From NCBI GenBank assembly GCA_016866375.1, contig VGMK01000001.1, forward strand, positions 1 through 44,227: DNA of 44,227 bases. The letters are read 5' to 3'. Source of the DNA: Bacteroidota bacterium (lineage in GTDB: Bacteria; Bacteroidota; Bacteroidia; Flavobacteriales_D; Crocinitomicaceae). Position numbers and translations under genes: made by a program. Of this stretch, positions 26,345 to 36,054 are shown in pieces. Position 1 is the stretch's first letter; every line of letters begins with the position of its first letter. Under the pieces are notes generated by a model. That model ran no database searches and was not told the DNA's origin. It saw nothing but the letters and a program-made list of their open reading frames with translations.

Positions 26345-26809
26345 TTAAAAGGTTACAGTGCCATTTGCCAAACGCTCTAAATAAAAAAGTTCGAAGGGGT
26401 GTAGGTTTTTACTTCCTTTTTCCAATATTCGATCTAAGATGACATCAAGATCCATAATGCGGTCAATGTAGCACAGCACCTCCTGTTTAAACGTGGGATT
26501 CAATTGACTCGAATCATTAATCAACACATGTGTTAAATCCGTAACCTTGTATTCAATAGCTTGTTTTTCCAATATTTTTTTTAACTCATTGAAAATTTCT
26601 TGATCGATTAGGTCAATTTCCGTATACCCTTTCTCATGGAACCAATGTAAGATGGGAACACTTTGATTGATCACATTTAGAAATACACCGTCTCGTTTGG
26701 TTAAGCCATCGAGTTTTTTCTCAAGCTCTTCTTCGTTGTACGGGTAATCAATTTTTAGCAATAAAAGTTCTGCACTATTTAGCGCATAAGGATACTGGTA
26801 ACATTTCAT
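26345..26809 (-). CDS. Unknown soluble protein
   Basis: A 154-residue protein with mixed helices and no membrane segment or known motif (MKCYQYPYALNSAELLLLKI …). It is probably co-transcribed with the small membrane protein that follows. It is divergent from the first STAND back-half gene, with 143 bases between their starts. Confidence 0.6.
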   Translation of the reverse strand: MKCYQYPYALNSAELLLLKIDYPYNEEELEKKLDGLTKRDGVFLNVINQSVPILHWFHEKGYTEIDLIDQEIFNELKKILEKQAIEYKVTDLTHVLINDSSQLNPTFKQEVLCYIDRIMDLDVILDRILEKGSKNLHPFELFYLERLANGTVTF

Positions 26810-26952
26810 GACAAGAGAGAATTAGTTTAACGAAAGCTCTAAACGCTGGATTTTCGAAAAAGTAACACGTCTGCTTGAGATTCATTTTATCTTGTTGAAT
26901 TTATTTACATACGTATGGGTATTTTTTATATATTTCCAAAATAAGCAATACC

Positions 26953-27318
26953 ATGCCCCACCTCGAACCCACATACCTCCGCTACATCTACGATGGCCTT
27001 ATCAAAGGAAGTATCCACCCGGAGAATGCTGCTGAATTACCTGATGGTTTGATTGGTATGTATGAAGAAGCCTTCGACGAGCGGACTTCGGTGGTGGAAC
27101 GCCAAAAACTGTTGCAACACTTTGCAATTTGGGCTTTGTTGAAGAAAGAGGTAAGTGCAGCTTTTGTATCCGAAGTTTTAGGAGAAACCGAAGACGACAT
27201 CCAAGAATTCATTTCCACCTACAGTGCCTGGTTCAACAGCCCAGAGAGCGGCAAATATCAATTGTACCACGAGCGATTGAAAGTGTATTTGTTGCAGAAG
27301 TTGAGTGAGGGGGAAGTT
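26953..27318 (+). repeat. Shared 366-bp head, copy 1
   Basis: Same length as the copies at 30648 and 33149 with no gaps. The first 48 bases are identical to copy 2. Homology to copy 3 runs about 90 bases further, to near 27409, then stops. Confidence 0.95.
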
Positions 27319-30300
27319 CATTCACTGCATGAGAAACTGATTACTCGTATAGAAAGAGCCATTGAAGAGCAAAAAGCGGATGAATTTGAGTGGTATGGGT
27401 TGGAGTTTTTAACTTCACATTTGGCAATTGCCGCTATGCTCAATGGTGATGGTAAGAAACTGATCAAACTTGCTTATTCCCAAACACATTGGCAACGCCA
27501 ATTGAAAATCAGCAAAGGGTATTCCTGGACAAAAAACAGCTTACAAGAAGTGATGGCCTGGGCTTCTAAATACAATGACGACGAGGTCATTGAATGTGGC
27601 TTGCAGATGGTTGATTTGCACCATCAGGAACAGAATGCAGCGCCTCAAATAGTGGCATTAGTAGCCGAGGGAGAATTTGACGCTGCACTCAAACGTATTG
27701 AGCAATTTGGAGGAAGTGACAAGGAGGGCTTGCAACGGAAGTTTATTTTATATATGCTATGCTTAATGGAGCTTACTTTACTTGGTAGTAAGGATAAACC
27801 AAACCGAAAAGTTGGAATTGACAAATTACTGAAGCATTTAGATGAGCAATTGCCGGTAGATTATTCTATTTTAAAATGGAATGATTTCTTTCCGAGTAAT
27901 ACCATGTTTTTATTGGCATGCGAATGGCATGCATTACGACTCGATTATTTAATTCCGTTCAAAAGAACCGATGCTTGGAATACAGACTGGCTTTCTGTAA
28001 AAGGGCCATATAACGATTCACAATTCGAGATTTTAATTGCCTGTGCAACAGGGATAAGTGATGATAATAGGAAGAGTAGCGCGCTAAAATTCATCAGTGC
28101 CGAACTGGCTAAACAAGGTAATATAGAAGAAGCCCTTGCCTGCGCAACAGGGATAAGTGAAGAGTCAGATAAGAGTAGCGCGCTAAAGGACATAAGTGCC
28201 GAACTGGCTAAACAAGGCAAGATAGAAGAAGCCCTTGCCTGCGCAACAGGGATAAGTTCTGATAGGGCAAAGAGTAGCGCGCTGGCGGCCATCTCCACCG
28301 AACTGGCTAAACAAGGCAAGATAGAAGAAGCGGCATCTGCGATGCAGAAAGCCCTTGCCTGCGCAACAGGGATAAGTGCTGATTGGGCAAAGAGTAGCGA
28401 GCTACAGGACATCAGTGCCGAACTGGCTAAACAGGGTAAGACCAAAGAAGCTGCATCTGTGATACAGGAGGCGCTTGAATGTGCCCGAGCCATTAGTGAT
28501 AATATACTTAAGAGTATGGCGCTAAAGGACATCAGTGCCGAACTGGCTAAACAAGGCAAGATAGATGAAGCCCTTGCCTGCGCAACAGGGATAAGTTCTG
28601 ATTGGGCAAAGAGTATGGCGCTAAAGGACATCAGTGCCGAACTGGCTAAACAGGGGAAGACTGAAGAAGCAGCATTTATGATGCAGGAAGCTCTTGAATG
28701 CGCCCGCGGCATTGATATTAACAATAGAGGTTTGATTAACAAGGTTAGAGCGCTAAAGGACATCAGTGCCGAACTGGCTAAACAAGGCAAGATAGATGAA
28801 GCCCTTGCCTGCGCAACAGGGATAAGTGATGAGTCAGATAAGAGTAGCGCGCTAAAGGATATCAGTGCCGAACTGGCTAAACAAGGCAAGATAGAAGAAG
28901 CGGCATCTGCGATGCAGAAAGCCCTTGCCTGCGCAACAGGGATAAGTTCTGATATGGAAAAGAGTAACGCGCTAAAGGACATCAGTGCCGAACTGGCTAA
29001 ACAAGGCAAGATAGATGAAGCCCTTGCCTGCGCAACAGGGATAAGTGATGAGTCAGATAAGAGTAGCGCGCTAAAGGACATCAGTGCCGAACTGGCTAAA
29101 CAAGGCAAGATAGAAGAAGTGGCATCTGCGATGCAGAAAGCCCTTGCCTGCGCAACAGGGATAAGTTCTGATATGGAAAAGAGTAACGCGCTAAAGGACA
29201 TCAGTGCCGAACTGGCTAAACAAGGTAAGATAGATGAAGCCCTTGCCTGCGCGATAGGGATAAGTGATGAGTCAGATAAGAGTATGGCGCTGAATGACAT
29301 CAGTGCCGAACTGGCTATACAAGGCAAGTTAGATGAAGCCCTTGCCTGCGCAACAGGGATAAGTTCTGATTGGGCAAAGAGTGACGCGCTAAAGGACATC
29401 AGTACCGAACTGGCTAAACAAGGCAAGATAGAAGAAGCCCTTGCCTGCGCAACAGGGATAAGTTCTGATAGGGCAAAGTGTAGCGCGCTGGCGGCCATCT
29501 CCACCGAACTGGCTAAACAAGGCAAGATAGAAGAAGCGGCATCTGCGATGCAGAAAGCCCTTGCCTGCGCAACAGGGATAAGTTCTGATAGGGCAAAGAG
29601 TGTGGCGCTGAACGACATCAGTGCCGAACTGGCTAAACAAGGCAAATTAGAAGAAGCCCTTGCCTGCGCAACAGGGATAAGTGGTGATAATCTGAAGAGT
29701 AGCGCGCTGAAGGACATCAGTGCCGAATTGGCTAAACAAGGCAAGATAGAAGAAGCCCTTGCCTGCGCAACAGGGATAAGTTCTGATAGGGCAAAGAGTA
29801 GCGCGCTAAAATTCATCACTGCCGAACTAGCTAAACAAGGTAAGATAGAAGAAGCGGCATCTGCGATGCAGAAAGCCCTTGCCTGCGCAACAGGGATAAG
29901 TTCTGATTGGGACAAGAGTGACGCGCTAAAGGACATCAGTGCCGAACTAGCTAAACAAGGCAAGATAGATGAAGCCCTTGCCTGCGCAGCAGGGATAAGT
30001 AATGATTATTGGAAGAGTAGCGCGCTAAAGGACATCAGTGCCGAACTGGCTAAACAAGGTAAGATAGATGAAGCCCTTGCCTGCGCGATAAGGATAAGTG
30101 ATGAGTCAGATAAGAGTATGGCGCTGAAAGACATCAGTGCCGAATTGGCTAAACAAGGCAAGTTAGAAGAAGCCCTTGCCTGCGCAACAGGGATAAGTTC
30201 TGATAGGGCAAAGAGTAGCGCGCTAAAATTCATCACTGCCGAACTTGCTAAACAGGGCAATTGGACGCTTGCAGAAACTACAGGCTTGGAGATTCCGTTA

Positions 30301-30648
30301 TCAAATATTAGACATCTTTGTTGGCAGAATATTGCAAACAATTTTATTAACGAAAACAGTTGGCAGAGGTCTTTGGAAATGGTAAATCAATTTCAAAATT
30401 TCGAGGCAAAGAATCACTACTTAAAAGGTTTTTCGGATTCAATACGTGCATACGAATGTTCAGAAAATCTATTTCTTTCGGTAAATAGATTTTATTTAAA
30501 TAACTTAGATTCATTAGAAACACTTTTACAAAAACATGCGTTGCATCAATTGTTTTTCCAAGATGCTTCGGCAGTAAAGTTAGAACGCTTTAACCGCACA
30601 CTGAATATCCAATGGGCGATAGACATCAAAAACCAATTACCAAACTAA
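26953..30648 (+). CDS. STAND back-half 1: lid/winged helix plus TPR-like repeat sensor
   Basis: A 1231-residue protein without a P-loop. Residues 1-122 are the shared head: MPHLEPTYLRYIYDGLIKG, ENAAELPDGLIGMYEEAF, a winged helix (FAIWALLKKEVSAAFVSEVL) and KYQLYHERLKVYLLQKL. This is the order of the region after the nucleotide-binding core in STAND/NACHT ATPases. Residues 123-360 are a helical linker. Residues about 363-1103 are 21 TPR-like helical hairpins of 33 or 40 residues ending in AELAKQG, then a 128-residue cap. It should work with an ATPase half in trans or be a recombination donor, the obvious partner being the 38084-39571 gene. The array may bind a phage protein. The stop overlaps the next ATG (TAATG). 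Confidence 0.85.
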   Translation: MPHLEPTYLRYIYDGLIKGSIHPENAAELPDGLIGMYEEAFDERTSVVERQKLLQHFAIWALLKKEVSAAFVSEVLGETEDDIQEFISTYSAWFNSPESGKYQLYHERLKVYLLQKLSEGEVHSLHEKLITRIERAIEEQKADEFEWYGLEFLTSHLAIAAMLNGDGKKLIKLAYSQTHWQRQLKISKGYSWTKNSLQEVMAWASKYNDDEVIECGLQMVDLHHQEQNAAPQIVALVAEGEFDAALKRIEQFGGSDKEGLQRKFILYMLCLMELTLLGSKDKPNRKVGIDKLLKHLDEQLPVDYSILKWNDFFPSNTMFLLACEWHALRLDYLIPFKRTDAWNTDWLSVKGPYNDSQFEILIACATGISDDNRKSSALKFISAELAKQGNIEEALACATGISEESDKSSALKDISAELAKQGKIEEALACATGISSDRAKSSALAAISTELAKQGKIEEAASAMQKALACATGISADWAKSSELQDISAELAKQGKTKEAASVIQEALECARAISDNILKSMALKDISAELAKQGKIDEALACATGISSDWAKSMALKDISAELAKQGKTEEAAFMMQEALECARGIDINNRGLINKVRALKDISAELAKQGKIDEALACATGISDESDKSSALKDISAELAKQGKIEEAASAMQKALACATGISSDMEKSNALKDISAELAKQGKIDEALACATGISDESDKSSALKDISAELAKQGKIEEVASAMQKALACATGISSDMEKSNALKDISAELAKQGKIDEALACAIGISDESDKSMALNDISAELAIQGKLDEALACATGISSDWAKSDALKDISTELAKQGKIEEALACATGISSDRAKCSALAAISTELAKQGKIEEAASAMQKALACATGISSDRAKSVALNDISAELAKQGKLEEALACATGISGDNLKSSALKDISAELAKQGKIEEALACATGISSDRAKSSALKFITAELAKQGKIEEAASAMQKALACATGISSDWDKSDALKDISAELAKQGKIDEALACAAGISNDYWKSSALKDISAELAKQGKIDEALACAIRISDESDKSMALKDISAELAKQGKLEEALACATGISSDRAKSSALKFITAELAKQGNWTLAETTGLEIPLSNIRHLCWQNIANNFINENSWQRSLEMVNQFQNFEAKNHYLKGFSDSIRAYECSENLFLSVNRFYLNNLDSLETLLQKHALHQLFFQDASAVKLERFNRTLNIQWAIDIKNQLPN
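28039..30258 (+). repeat. Tandem array of 21 in-frame 99/120-bp units
   Basis: Short units of 33 codons (KIEEALACATGIS … ALKDISAELAKQG) mix with longer 40-codon units carrying an extra AASAMQK. Many copies are almost identical at DNA level. A block of a short plus a long unit (73 codons) near 28780 recurs near 29000, indicating recent expansion by unequal recombination. The array also creates a meaningless 672-codon open frame on the minus strand. Confidence 0.95.
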
Positions 30649-31013
30649 TGCCCCACCTCGAACCCACATACCTCCGCTACATCTACGATGGCCTTGTAAA
30701 AGGAAGCATCCATCCGGAGAATGCCGCAGAATTACCAGACGGCCTCATTGGCATGTACGAAGAAGCCTTCGATGAGCGCACTTCCGTGGTGGAACGCCAA
30801 AAACTGTTGCAACGCTTTGCCATTTGGGCACTTTTAAAGAAAGAAGTGAGTGCAGCATTTGTATCCGAAGTTTTAGGCCAAACTGAAGACGACATCCAAG
30901 AATTCATTTCCTCCTACAGCGCCTGGTTCAACAGCCCAGAAAGTGGCAAATACCAGTTGTATCACGAGCGCTTGAAGGTGTATTTGTTGCAGAAGATGAG
31001 TGAGGGGGAGGTT
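30648..31013 (+). repeat. Shared 366-bp head, copy 2
   Basis: Differs from copies 1 and 3 mostly at third codon positions, so the protein sequence is under selection. Similarity ends sharply after GAGGTT at 31013. Confidence 0.95.
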
Positions 31014-33146
31014 GCTGAATTAAATTCTAAAATTGTTGAATTTCTTCTGCATAAAGTAAATGATGCGCAGGAAAATGAATCGGTTCTTTACTGTTTTGAA
31101 AATCTATCATTTCACTTATTTTTAAATGGATATCTAACGGGGGAAAGTGCACTTTTGGCTCAATTTTGTCTTGATGATAATTTTAAAAAACGACAATTTG
31201 AACTATCTGGTTATTATGACTGGGAAGAAAAAATGATGGTTTTAGGAGTGGAATACTTTTCCCTCAAACAAGATTCGATTTGTCATCAAATAGTATTTGA
31301 GAAAACAAAAATACAATTTAAGAAAAAGAATATTGATCTTATAATTTCTTTACTTAAGCGAGATAAATTTGAATTATTATTTTCATTATTTAAATCATTA
31401 TATGAAAAAGAACTTGAGCAAAGGATAGCAACCGCTTATTTGTATCATTTAACTTTTTTTGAAATTTTTGAATTGGAAAACAAAAGTTTTATACTGAAAA
31501 AAGAAATTGCAAATCAACTTTTAGAAACTTTCGAAGAATATTTCATTTGGGATAGAGGTTATTATTTGGCACAGTTTATTGATGTAAATATATTATTTCG
31601 CTTACACTGCTATTTTGTGCAATTTGGTTTAGATTTTAAAAAAATCGCTATTCTTTCATCTGATCAGAATACAGAATATTATGGTTTGGACATTAGGTAC
31701 GAAGATTTAAAGTTTATTGATCCAAAGCATAAGGAAGAAGCAATTACCATTCTACAACTTTTTAAAATATTCGATTACGGTATTAGTTATGTTGAGAAGT
31801 CGAAAATTGTAGATTTAGTTGATGAATTAACTAATAATCCGATTAACAATAAACATTATGCTTTTAGAAGTCATCTGCAGAAAAAGCTTCAAATTATTGG
31901 TAAAACAAAATTGCTAAAACAAAACGATTTGATCGAAATTGTTGAAAATGAAGTTCATTCGTTCAAAGAATTGATTTTGAGTATAAAATTTATTTTAGGA
32001 ATTAATGAGTTAACACATCATTTGAAAAGAGAGGCAAGCTTGCTTTTCCAAAAGACTTTATTAGAACAAGCTAATGGTAAATTGGAGTTTTCAGGTTACT
32101 GGCATAGAAATGATTTAAAAATAATTAAATTAGATAATAAAATAAGCTCAAATCAAACTCAAATATTGGATTTATTGACTGTTGAGTCGTTCGGTTCAAT
32201 GGACCCAAAATCTAGATTCGACGCGTTGAATAAAGTTGTTTTTAGCGAAGAATTAGAGGTTGAAATACTCCTTGCTTTTTTAGATTTATCACTCTTTTTT
32301 GATGGTAATGAGAACAAAGATATTCTAGATCTTTTTTCATCGTTATTTGTGGAATTTATTTTGGACACAGATGAAGAAAAGATAATGCTATACACGTCAA
32401 AATTGTTTGACTCATTAGCAAATATGGAACACCATTCTGAGGAGTTTGAAGATAAAATATTTGATATAACAATCAATTTTTTTAAGAGTAATGATTTCAA
32501 TGGATATTCCAAAAGCACCTTGGTAAATTATCAAGAGAGTATTCTTAACCTATATTTCGACTTCAATTTCTATAATTATTCTTTCAAACAAGGTATTGCA
32601 TTAATTAATTTGTTTAATCAGCATCAAATTGATTTTCCAGAAGAAGAAATCATAGAAAGAATTCTTGAAGATCTTGATGCTATGATTGAAGAGAATGATT
32701 ACAATGAAATGTGGGTTATTGAAAACTCAAAAATTGACCGAGTTTATTCAAAATCCTATTTCTCGGATTTTTACGATTGTGTAAAAAGAATCCAAATAGA
32801 ACAGGTAAGAAATAATTTGAGTGAATATATTTTTGAGTCGATTATTGAACTGAAAGGCCTTAATTACAACACCATTTCCTTTTTTAGAGAAAATGCAAAT
32901 GAATACCGAGGAATGTATTTATGGGCCAAAAAACGCTTAAGTCAGAAATTATTTGAAAAAAATGAAGAGTTATCCTATGTTGTGTTAAAAGACAACAACG
33001 ATTTATTATTGGAGCGCTTACTTCTGAATATCGTCTCCAAAAGAGAAAATTTGAAGGAAGAAATTAAAATTGAAACTCTCAAACATTATGGCTTGGATTG
33101 GGTAATTGAATTGGATAATGAGTATGAAAAATTAATTGCCAACTAA
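30648..33146 (+). CDS. STAND back-half 2: lid/winged helix plus unknown sensor
   Basis: An 832-residue protein starting at the ATG overlapping the previous stop. A longer frame from 30612 is open but would lose the exact match of starts among the three paralogues. Residues 1-122 are the shared head. From residue 123 it becomes unrelated to the other two: an 710-residue Leu/Ile/Glu-rich helical region with no repeat I can define and no catalytic motif. The tail is visibly more AT-rich than the head, so head and tail have different histories. It should serve as an alternative recognition module for the same ATPase core. The next gene starts two bases after its stop. Confidence 0.82.
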   Translation: MPHLEPTYLRYIYDGLVKGSIHPENAAELPDGLIGMYEEAFDERTSVVERQKLLQRFAIWALLKKEVSAAFVSEVLGQTEDDIQEFISSYSAWFNSPESGKYQLYHERLKVYLLQKMSEGEVAELNSKIVEFLLHKVNDAQENESVLYCFENLSFHLFLNGYLTGESALLAQFCLDDNFKKRQFELSGYYDWEEKMMVLGVEYFSLKQDSICHQIVFEKTKIQFKKKNIDLIISLLKRDKFELLFSLFKSLYEKELEQRIATAYLYHLTFFEIFELENKSFILKKEIANQLLETFEEYFIWDRGYYLAQFIDVNILFRLHCYFVQFGLDFKKIAILSSDQNTEYYGLDIRYEDLKFIDPKHKEEAITILQLFKIFDYGISYVEKSKIVDLVDELTNNPINNKHYAFRSHLQKKLQIIGKTKLLKQNDLIEIVENEVHSFKELILSIKFILGINELTHHLKREASLLFQKTLLEQANGKLEFSGYWHRNDLKIIKLDNKISSNQTQILDLLTVESFGSMDPKSRFDALNKVVFSEELEVEILLAFLDLSLFFDGNENKDILDLFSSLFVEFILDTDEEKIMLYTSKLFDSLANMEHHSEEFEDKIFDITINFFKSNDFNGYSKSTLVNYQESILNLYFDFNFYNYSFKQGIALINLFNQHQIDFPEEEIIERILEDLDAMIEENDYNEMWVIENSKIDRVYSKSYFSDFYDCVKRIQIEQVRNNLSEYIFESIIELKGLNYNTISFFRENANEYRGMYLWAKKRLSQKLFEKNEELSYVVLKDNNDLLLERLLLNIVSKRENLKEEIKIETLKHYGLDWVIELDNEYEKLIAN

Positions 33147-33148
33147 CC

Positions 33149-33514
33149 ATGCCCCACCTCGAACCTACCTACCTCCGTTACATATACGATGGCCTTATCA
33201 AAGGAAGCATCCATCCGGAGAATGCCGCCGAATTACCAGATGGCCTCATTGGCATGTACGAAGAGGCCTTCGATGAGCGCACTTCAGTAGTAGAACGCCA
33301 AAAACTGTTAAAACGCTTTGCCATTTGGGCATTATTGAAGAAAGAAGTGAGCGCTGCATTTGTTGCGGAAATATTGGGAGAAACAGAAGATAACATCCAA
33401 GAATTCATTTCCACCTACAGCGCCTGGTTCAATAGCCCAGAAAGTGGCAAGTACCAGTTGTACCACGAGCGCTTAAAAGTGTATTTGTTGCAGAAGTTGA
33501 GTGAGGGGGAGGTT
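33149..33514 (+). repeat. Shared 366-bp head, copy 3
   Basis: Gap-free alignment to copies 1 and 2. The start context CCATGCCCCACC is kept in copies 1 and 3, and nearly in copy 2. Confidence 0.95.
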
Positions 33515-35458
33515 CATGCGCTTCACGAAAAACTCATTGGAAGATTAGAAAAGGCCATAAAGGAACAAAAAGCAGATGAATTTGAGTGGTATGGGTTGGA
33601 GTTTTTGGGATATCATTATTCAATTGAAAGTAAATCAACAAAAGACTCAAAAATTGCCAAAGATTTTTTTAACCTGTTTTATGATTTCCAATCATCAAAG
33701 AAGATTCTCAAAAGGCAACAAGAGCTTTCCAATTCTTATAAGTGGTCAAAAGAAAACCTTCATCTTTTGAGTGAACTAGGGATCATTTTTAATTCATATA
33801 AAATATTTAATATTTCAGATATAGCTTGTGAAATTCATAAAGAAGAGTATGATATTATTGAAAAATTAGAAAAACTCTTGATTGATGGGAATAATAACCA
33901 TGCAATTGATTTAGTTTCTGAGCTTCATGCAGATGAGTTAGAATTAATAGAAATAAAGATTTATCATTTATTATTTGTACTATTTTCAATTGAGGATGAA
34001 AATAGTATTAAAAACGTTGTTCTTATTCTTGAAGATTTATTGTCTAAAAATGCTGGTGAGCTGTTCGATTTAGAAGAAGATATACTTCGAAATATCGGAG
34101 AACCGTCAAGTCTAATTTTTTCAATTTGTACGAAAATAGAATGTTTTGGGTTTTCTTCAGAATTTATAATTCAAAGTTGTAATGACTGGGAATCGAGGGG
34201 ATTCTTGTCAGATTCCAAAAATAATTTAATTGATTATAGAAGCATTATTGATGTAATAAAGTCAGTAATAATTCAAAGAAATAGTGACTTTTATTCTATC
34301 AATATTGAATTCGAAAAGCCAGAAAAGTTCATCGATAACTACTTAAAGACATTAGAATTATTGGAGTCTGTAGAAAATTTCAATGACGAGGCGGAGGTAT
34401 TTCATTATTTTATTTCAAATAAAGGAGCGTTTAATTTAACGAATGTATACGCATTAGTAAAATGTTTTCAATCCTTCAAATCTCAAAATGTAAAGGATAT
34501 TTTGGTAGATAAGTTTTGGGAAATTTTAATTCTAGATTTAGATGTTATTGATTACATTTTCGATTTATCAAATAACGTTACCTTAAATAGACTGGCATAT
34601 ACTAAGTCTGAGGTTTTATCTGAAATTTCCTCAATTAGTCAATCCCCGAAAATATTGGATTCTTGCAGAGCAATAATTGAAATAAGAAATCAAAAAGATT
34701 ATCTAGAAAAATTAGACATTTCTTTTTGTAGCAGATTTGATTCATCATTTGAATTCAAATTTCATTGTTTACAAGCAGTACTAAATCCCGAACAAAAAAA
34801 AGTCTGTTTAAATTTAAAGTATCTTTATTTTAAAGAATTATTCGAATCGAATATTGAAACAGATATTTTAAATTATAATATTGACATTTTAGAAGAGTTC
34901 GTGGCCTTTTGCACCTTTTGCAAACAAAAATATAGTGAACTTATAGATGAGCTTGTTACTTGTTTTGTTAACAATCTTGGGCACTATGAGAAGTGGCAGT
35001 TTGATGAAAATTTATTTTTTTTAATCGACGAAATGAACAAAAAGAGTCTATCTATTGAGGCTTACAAAATCTTGGATATGATGAAAACACCACTGATTCA
35101 AAAAGTGACACTAATGAAGTCATTTGCGAATTGGGCGTTCTTTAATAATCATTCACTGTCATTTAAAAGTGAAGAACTTGCTTTCATTAGAAATGAACAT
35201 CGACAATATGTTATTCTAGGTTGGTTAAAAGATGGTTACGGTTCAGTATCATTTGATTTAAACGTTGGTAATGAATTGCCTTACGTTCCAAATTCGCTTA
35301 TTAATCAAAGTTTATATCTGGAAAATCAAATATTTATAATTGATAGACCAGATATACTTAAATTATTTTCCTTGAAACTAATTGAGGAAGAAAATAATAC
35401 TGAAAAGATGAAATCATTTTTCCCCTTTATTTACAGTACTTTAGAAAACTCCAATTAA
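33149..35458 (+). CDS. STAND back-half 3: lid/winged helix plus unknown sensor
   Basis: A 769-residue protein with the shared head (1-122). A further ~37 residues are shared only with back-half 1 (LHEKLIGRLEKAI, EQKADEFEWYGLEFL), followed by about 610 unrelated, helical, AT-rich residues. No P-loop, nuclease motif or membrane segment is present. The longer match to copy 1 shows that tail exchange can happen at more than one point. It is the last of the three in the array, five bases before the glycosylase-like gene. Confidence 0.82.
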   Translation: MPHLEPTYLRYIYDGLIKGSIHPENAAELPDGLIGMYEEAFDERTSVVERQKLLKRFAIWALLKKEVSAAFVAEILGETEDNIQEFISTYSAWFNSPESGKYQLYHERLKVYLLQKLSEGEVHALHEKLIGRLEKAIKEQKADEFEWYGLEFLGYHYSIESKSTKDSKIAKDFFNLFYDFQSSKKILKRQQELSNSYKWSKENLHLLSELGIIFNSYKIFNISDIACEIHKEEYDIIEKLEKLLIDGNNNHAIDLVSELHADELELIEIKIYHLLFVLFSIEDENSIKNVVLILEDLLSKNAGELFDLEEDILRNIGEPSSLIFSICTKIECFGFSSEFIIQSCNDWESRGFLSDSKNNLIDYRSIIDVIKSVIIQRNSDFYSINIEFEKPEKFIDNYLKTLELLESVENFNDEAEVFHYFISNKGAFNLTNVYALVKCFQSFKSQNVKDILVDKFWEILILDLDVIDYIFDLSNNVTLNRLAYTKSEVLSEISSISQSPKILDSCRAIIEIRNQKDYLEKLDISFCSRFDSSFEFKFHCLQAVLNPEQKKVCLNLKYLYFKELFESNIETDILNYNIDILEEFVAFCTFCKQKYSELIDELVTCFVNNLGHYEKWQFDENLFFLIDEMNKKSLSIEAYKILDMMKTPLIQKVTLMKSFANWAFFNNHSLSFKSEELAFIRNEHRQYVILGWLKDGYGSVSFDLNVGNELPYVPNSLINQSLYLENQIFIIDRPDILKLFSLKLIEEENNTEKMKSFFPFIYSTLENSN

Positions 35459-35463
35459 ATAAT

Positions 35464-36054
35464 ATGCGAACAATTAAACACAAATTTTATGAAAACCCAC
35501 TTCCGTCATGGGAGTGCAAGACCCTAATTCTAGGTACATTCAATCCAGAAATTGGTTCTGATGCTGATTACTATTATGGACGAATTCGACCAACAGGCGG
35601 TTGGAGCAATCGATTTTGGCCAGCAGTTAATTCTTATCTCGAAGTCAATTGTCTGGAAATTCCGCTCGCTGGAAAAGGTGATTTAAATTCAAAAGTCAGA
35701 ATAATGTCTAAGTTCAAATTTGGATGTGTAGATATTATTTCTCGAATTGAATGCAGGAATGAGGAGTATATTACAGGGAACGGCTTCGCAGATGCAGCAA
35801 TTTTTCATCCACATAACAAAGTTTATTTTAATACTGAGTTGATTATTGATTTTATCAATTCTAACGGAGTAAAGAAGGTCATTTCTAGTTTCGGCAGAGG
35901 AACTTCACTGAATCAAAGTGCTTTAGCTGAAATAGATAGCATTAAAATTGCATGTACAAAAGTTGATTTTCACTTATTTGATTTACCTGCCTTCGGAAGA
36001 CCAATGAAATCGACCGAGCAGTTTGGAAAGGAATTGTTTAAATTTATTTTATGA
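35464..36054 (+). CDS. Uracil-DNA-glycosylase-superfamily-like protein
   Basis: A 196-residue protein. The N-terminal pattern TLILGTFNPEIG (20-31), YYYGR (36-40) and NRFWPAVN (49-56) matches the active-site face of UDG-like and hypoxanthine-DNA-glycosylase-like proteins, and VDFHLFDLPAFGRP sits where the second motif would be. The family removes damaged or modified bases. Here it could attack modified phage DNA, or sense it, but catalytic residues are not proven. It lies between the back-half genes and the HEPN genes, and its end overlaps the next start by four bases (ATGA). Confidence 0.6.
   Translation: MRTIKHKFYENPLPSWECKTLILGTFNPEIGSDADYYYGRIRPTGGWSNRFWPAVNSYLEVNCLEIPLAGKGDLNSKVRIMSKFKFGCVDIISRIECRNEEYITGNGFADAAIFHPHNKVYFNTELIIDFINSNGVKKVISSFGRGTSLNQSALAEIDSIKIACTKVDFHLFDLPAFGRPMKSTEQFGKELFKFIL

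Noticed and set aside
27945..29963. A 672-codon open frame on the minus strand
   Set aside because: It runs antisense through the tandem repeat array. Its openness is a by-product of the repeated codons; the predicted product is a low-complexity Ser/Ala/Leu protein.
28039..30258. Regular repeats resembling a CRISPR array
   Set aside because: The units are 99 or 120 bp, in frame and coding, without unrelated spacers and without cas genes nearby.
30612..30647. Upstream start for back-half 2
   Set aside because: The twelve extra residues are simply the other frame of the end of back-half 1; the ATG at 30648 matches the starts of the two paralogues exactly.
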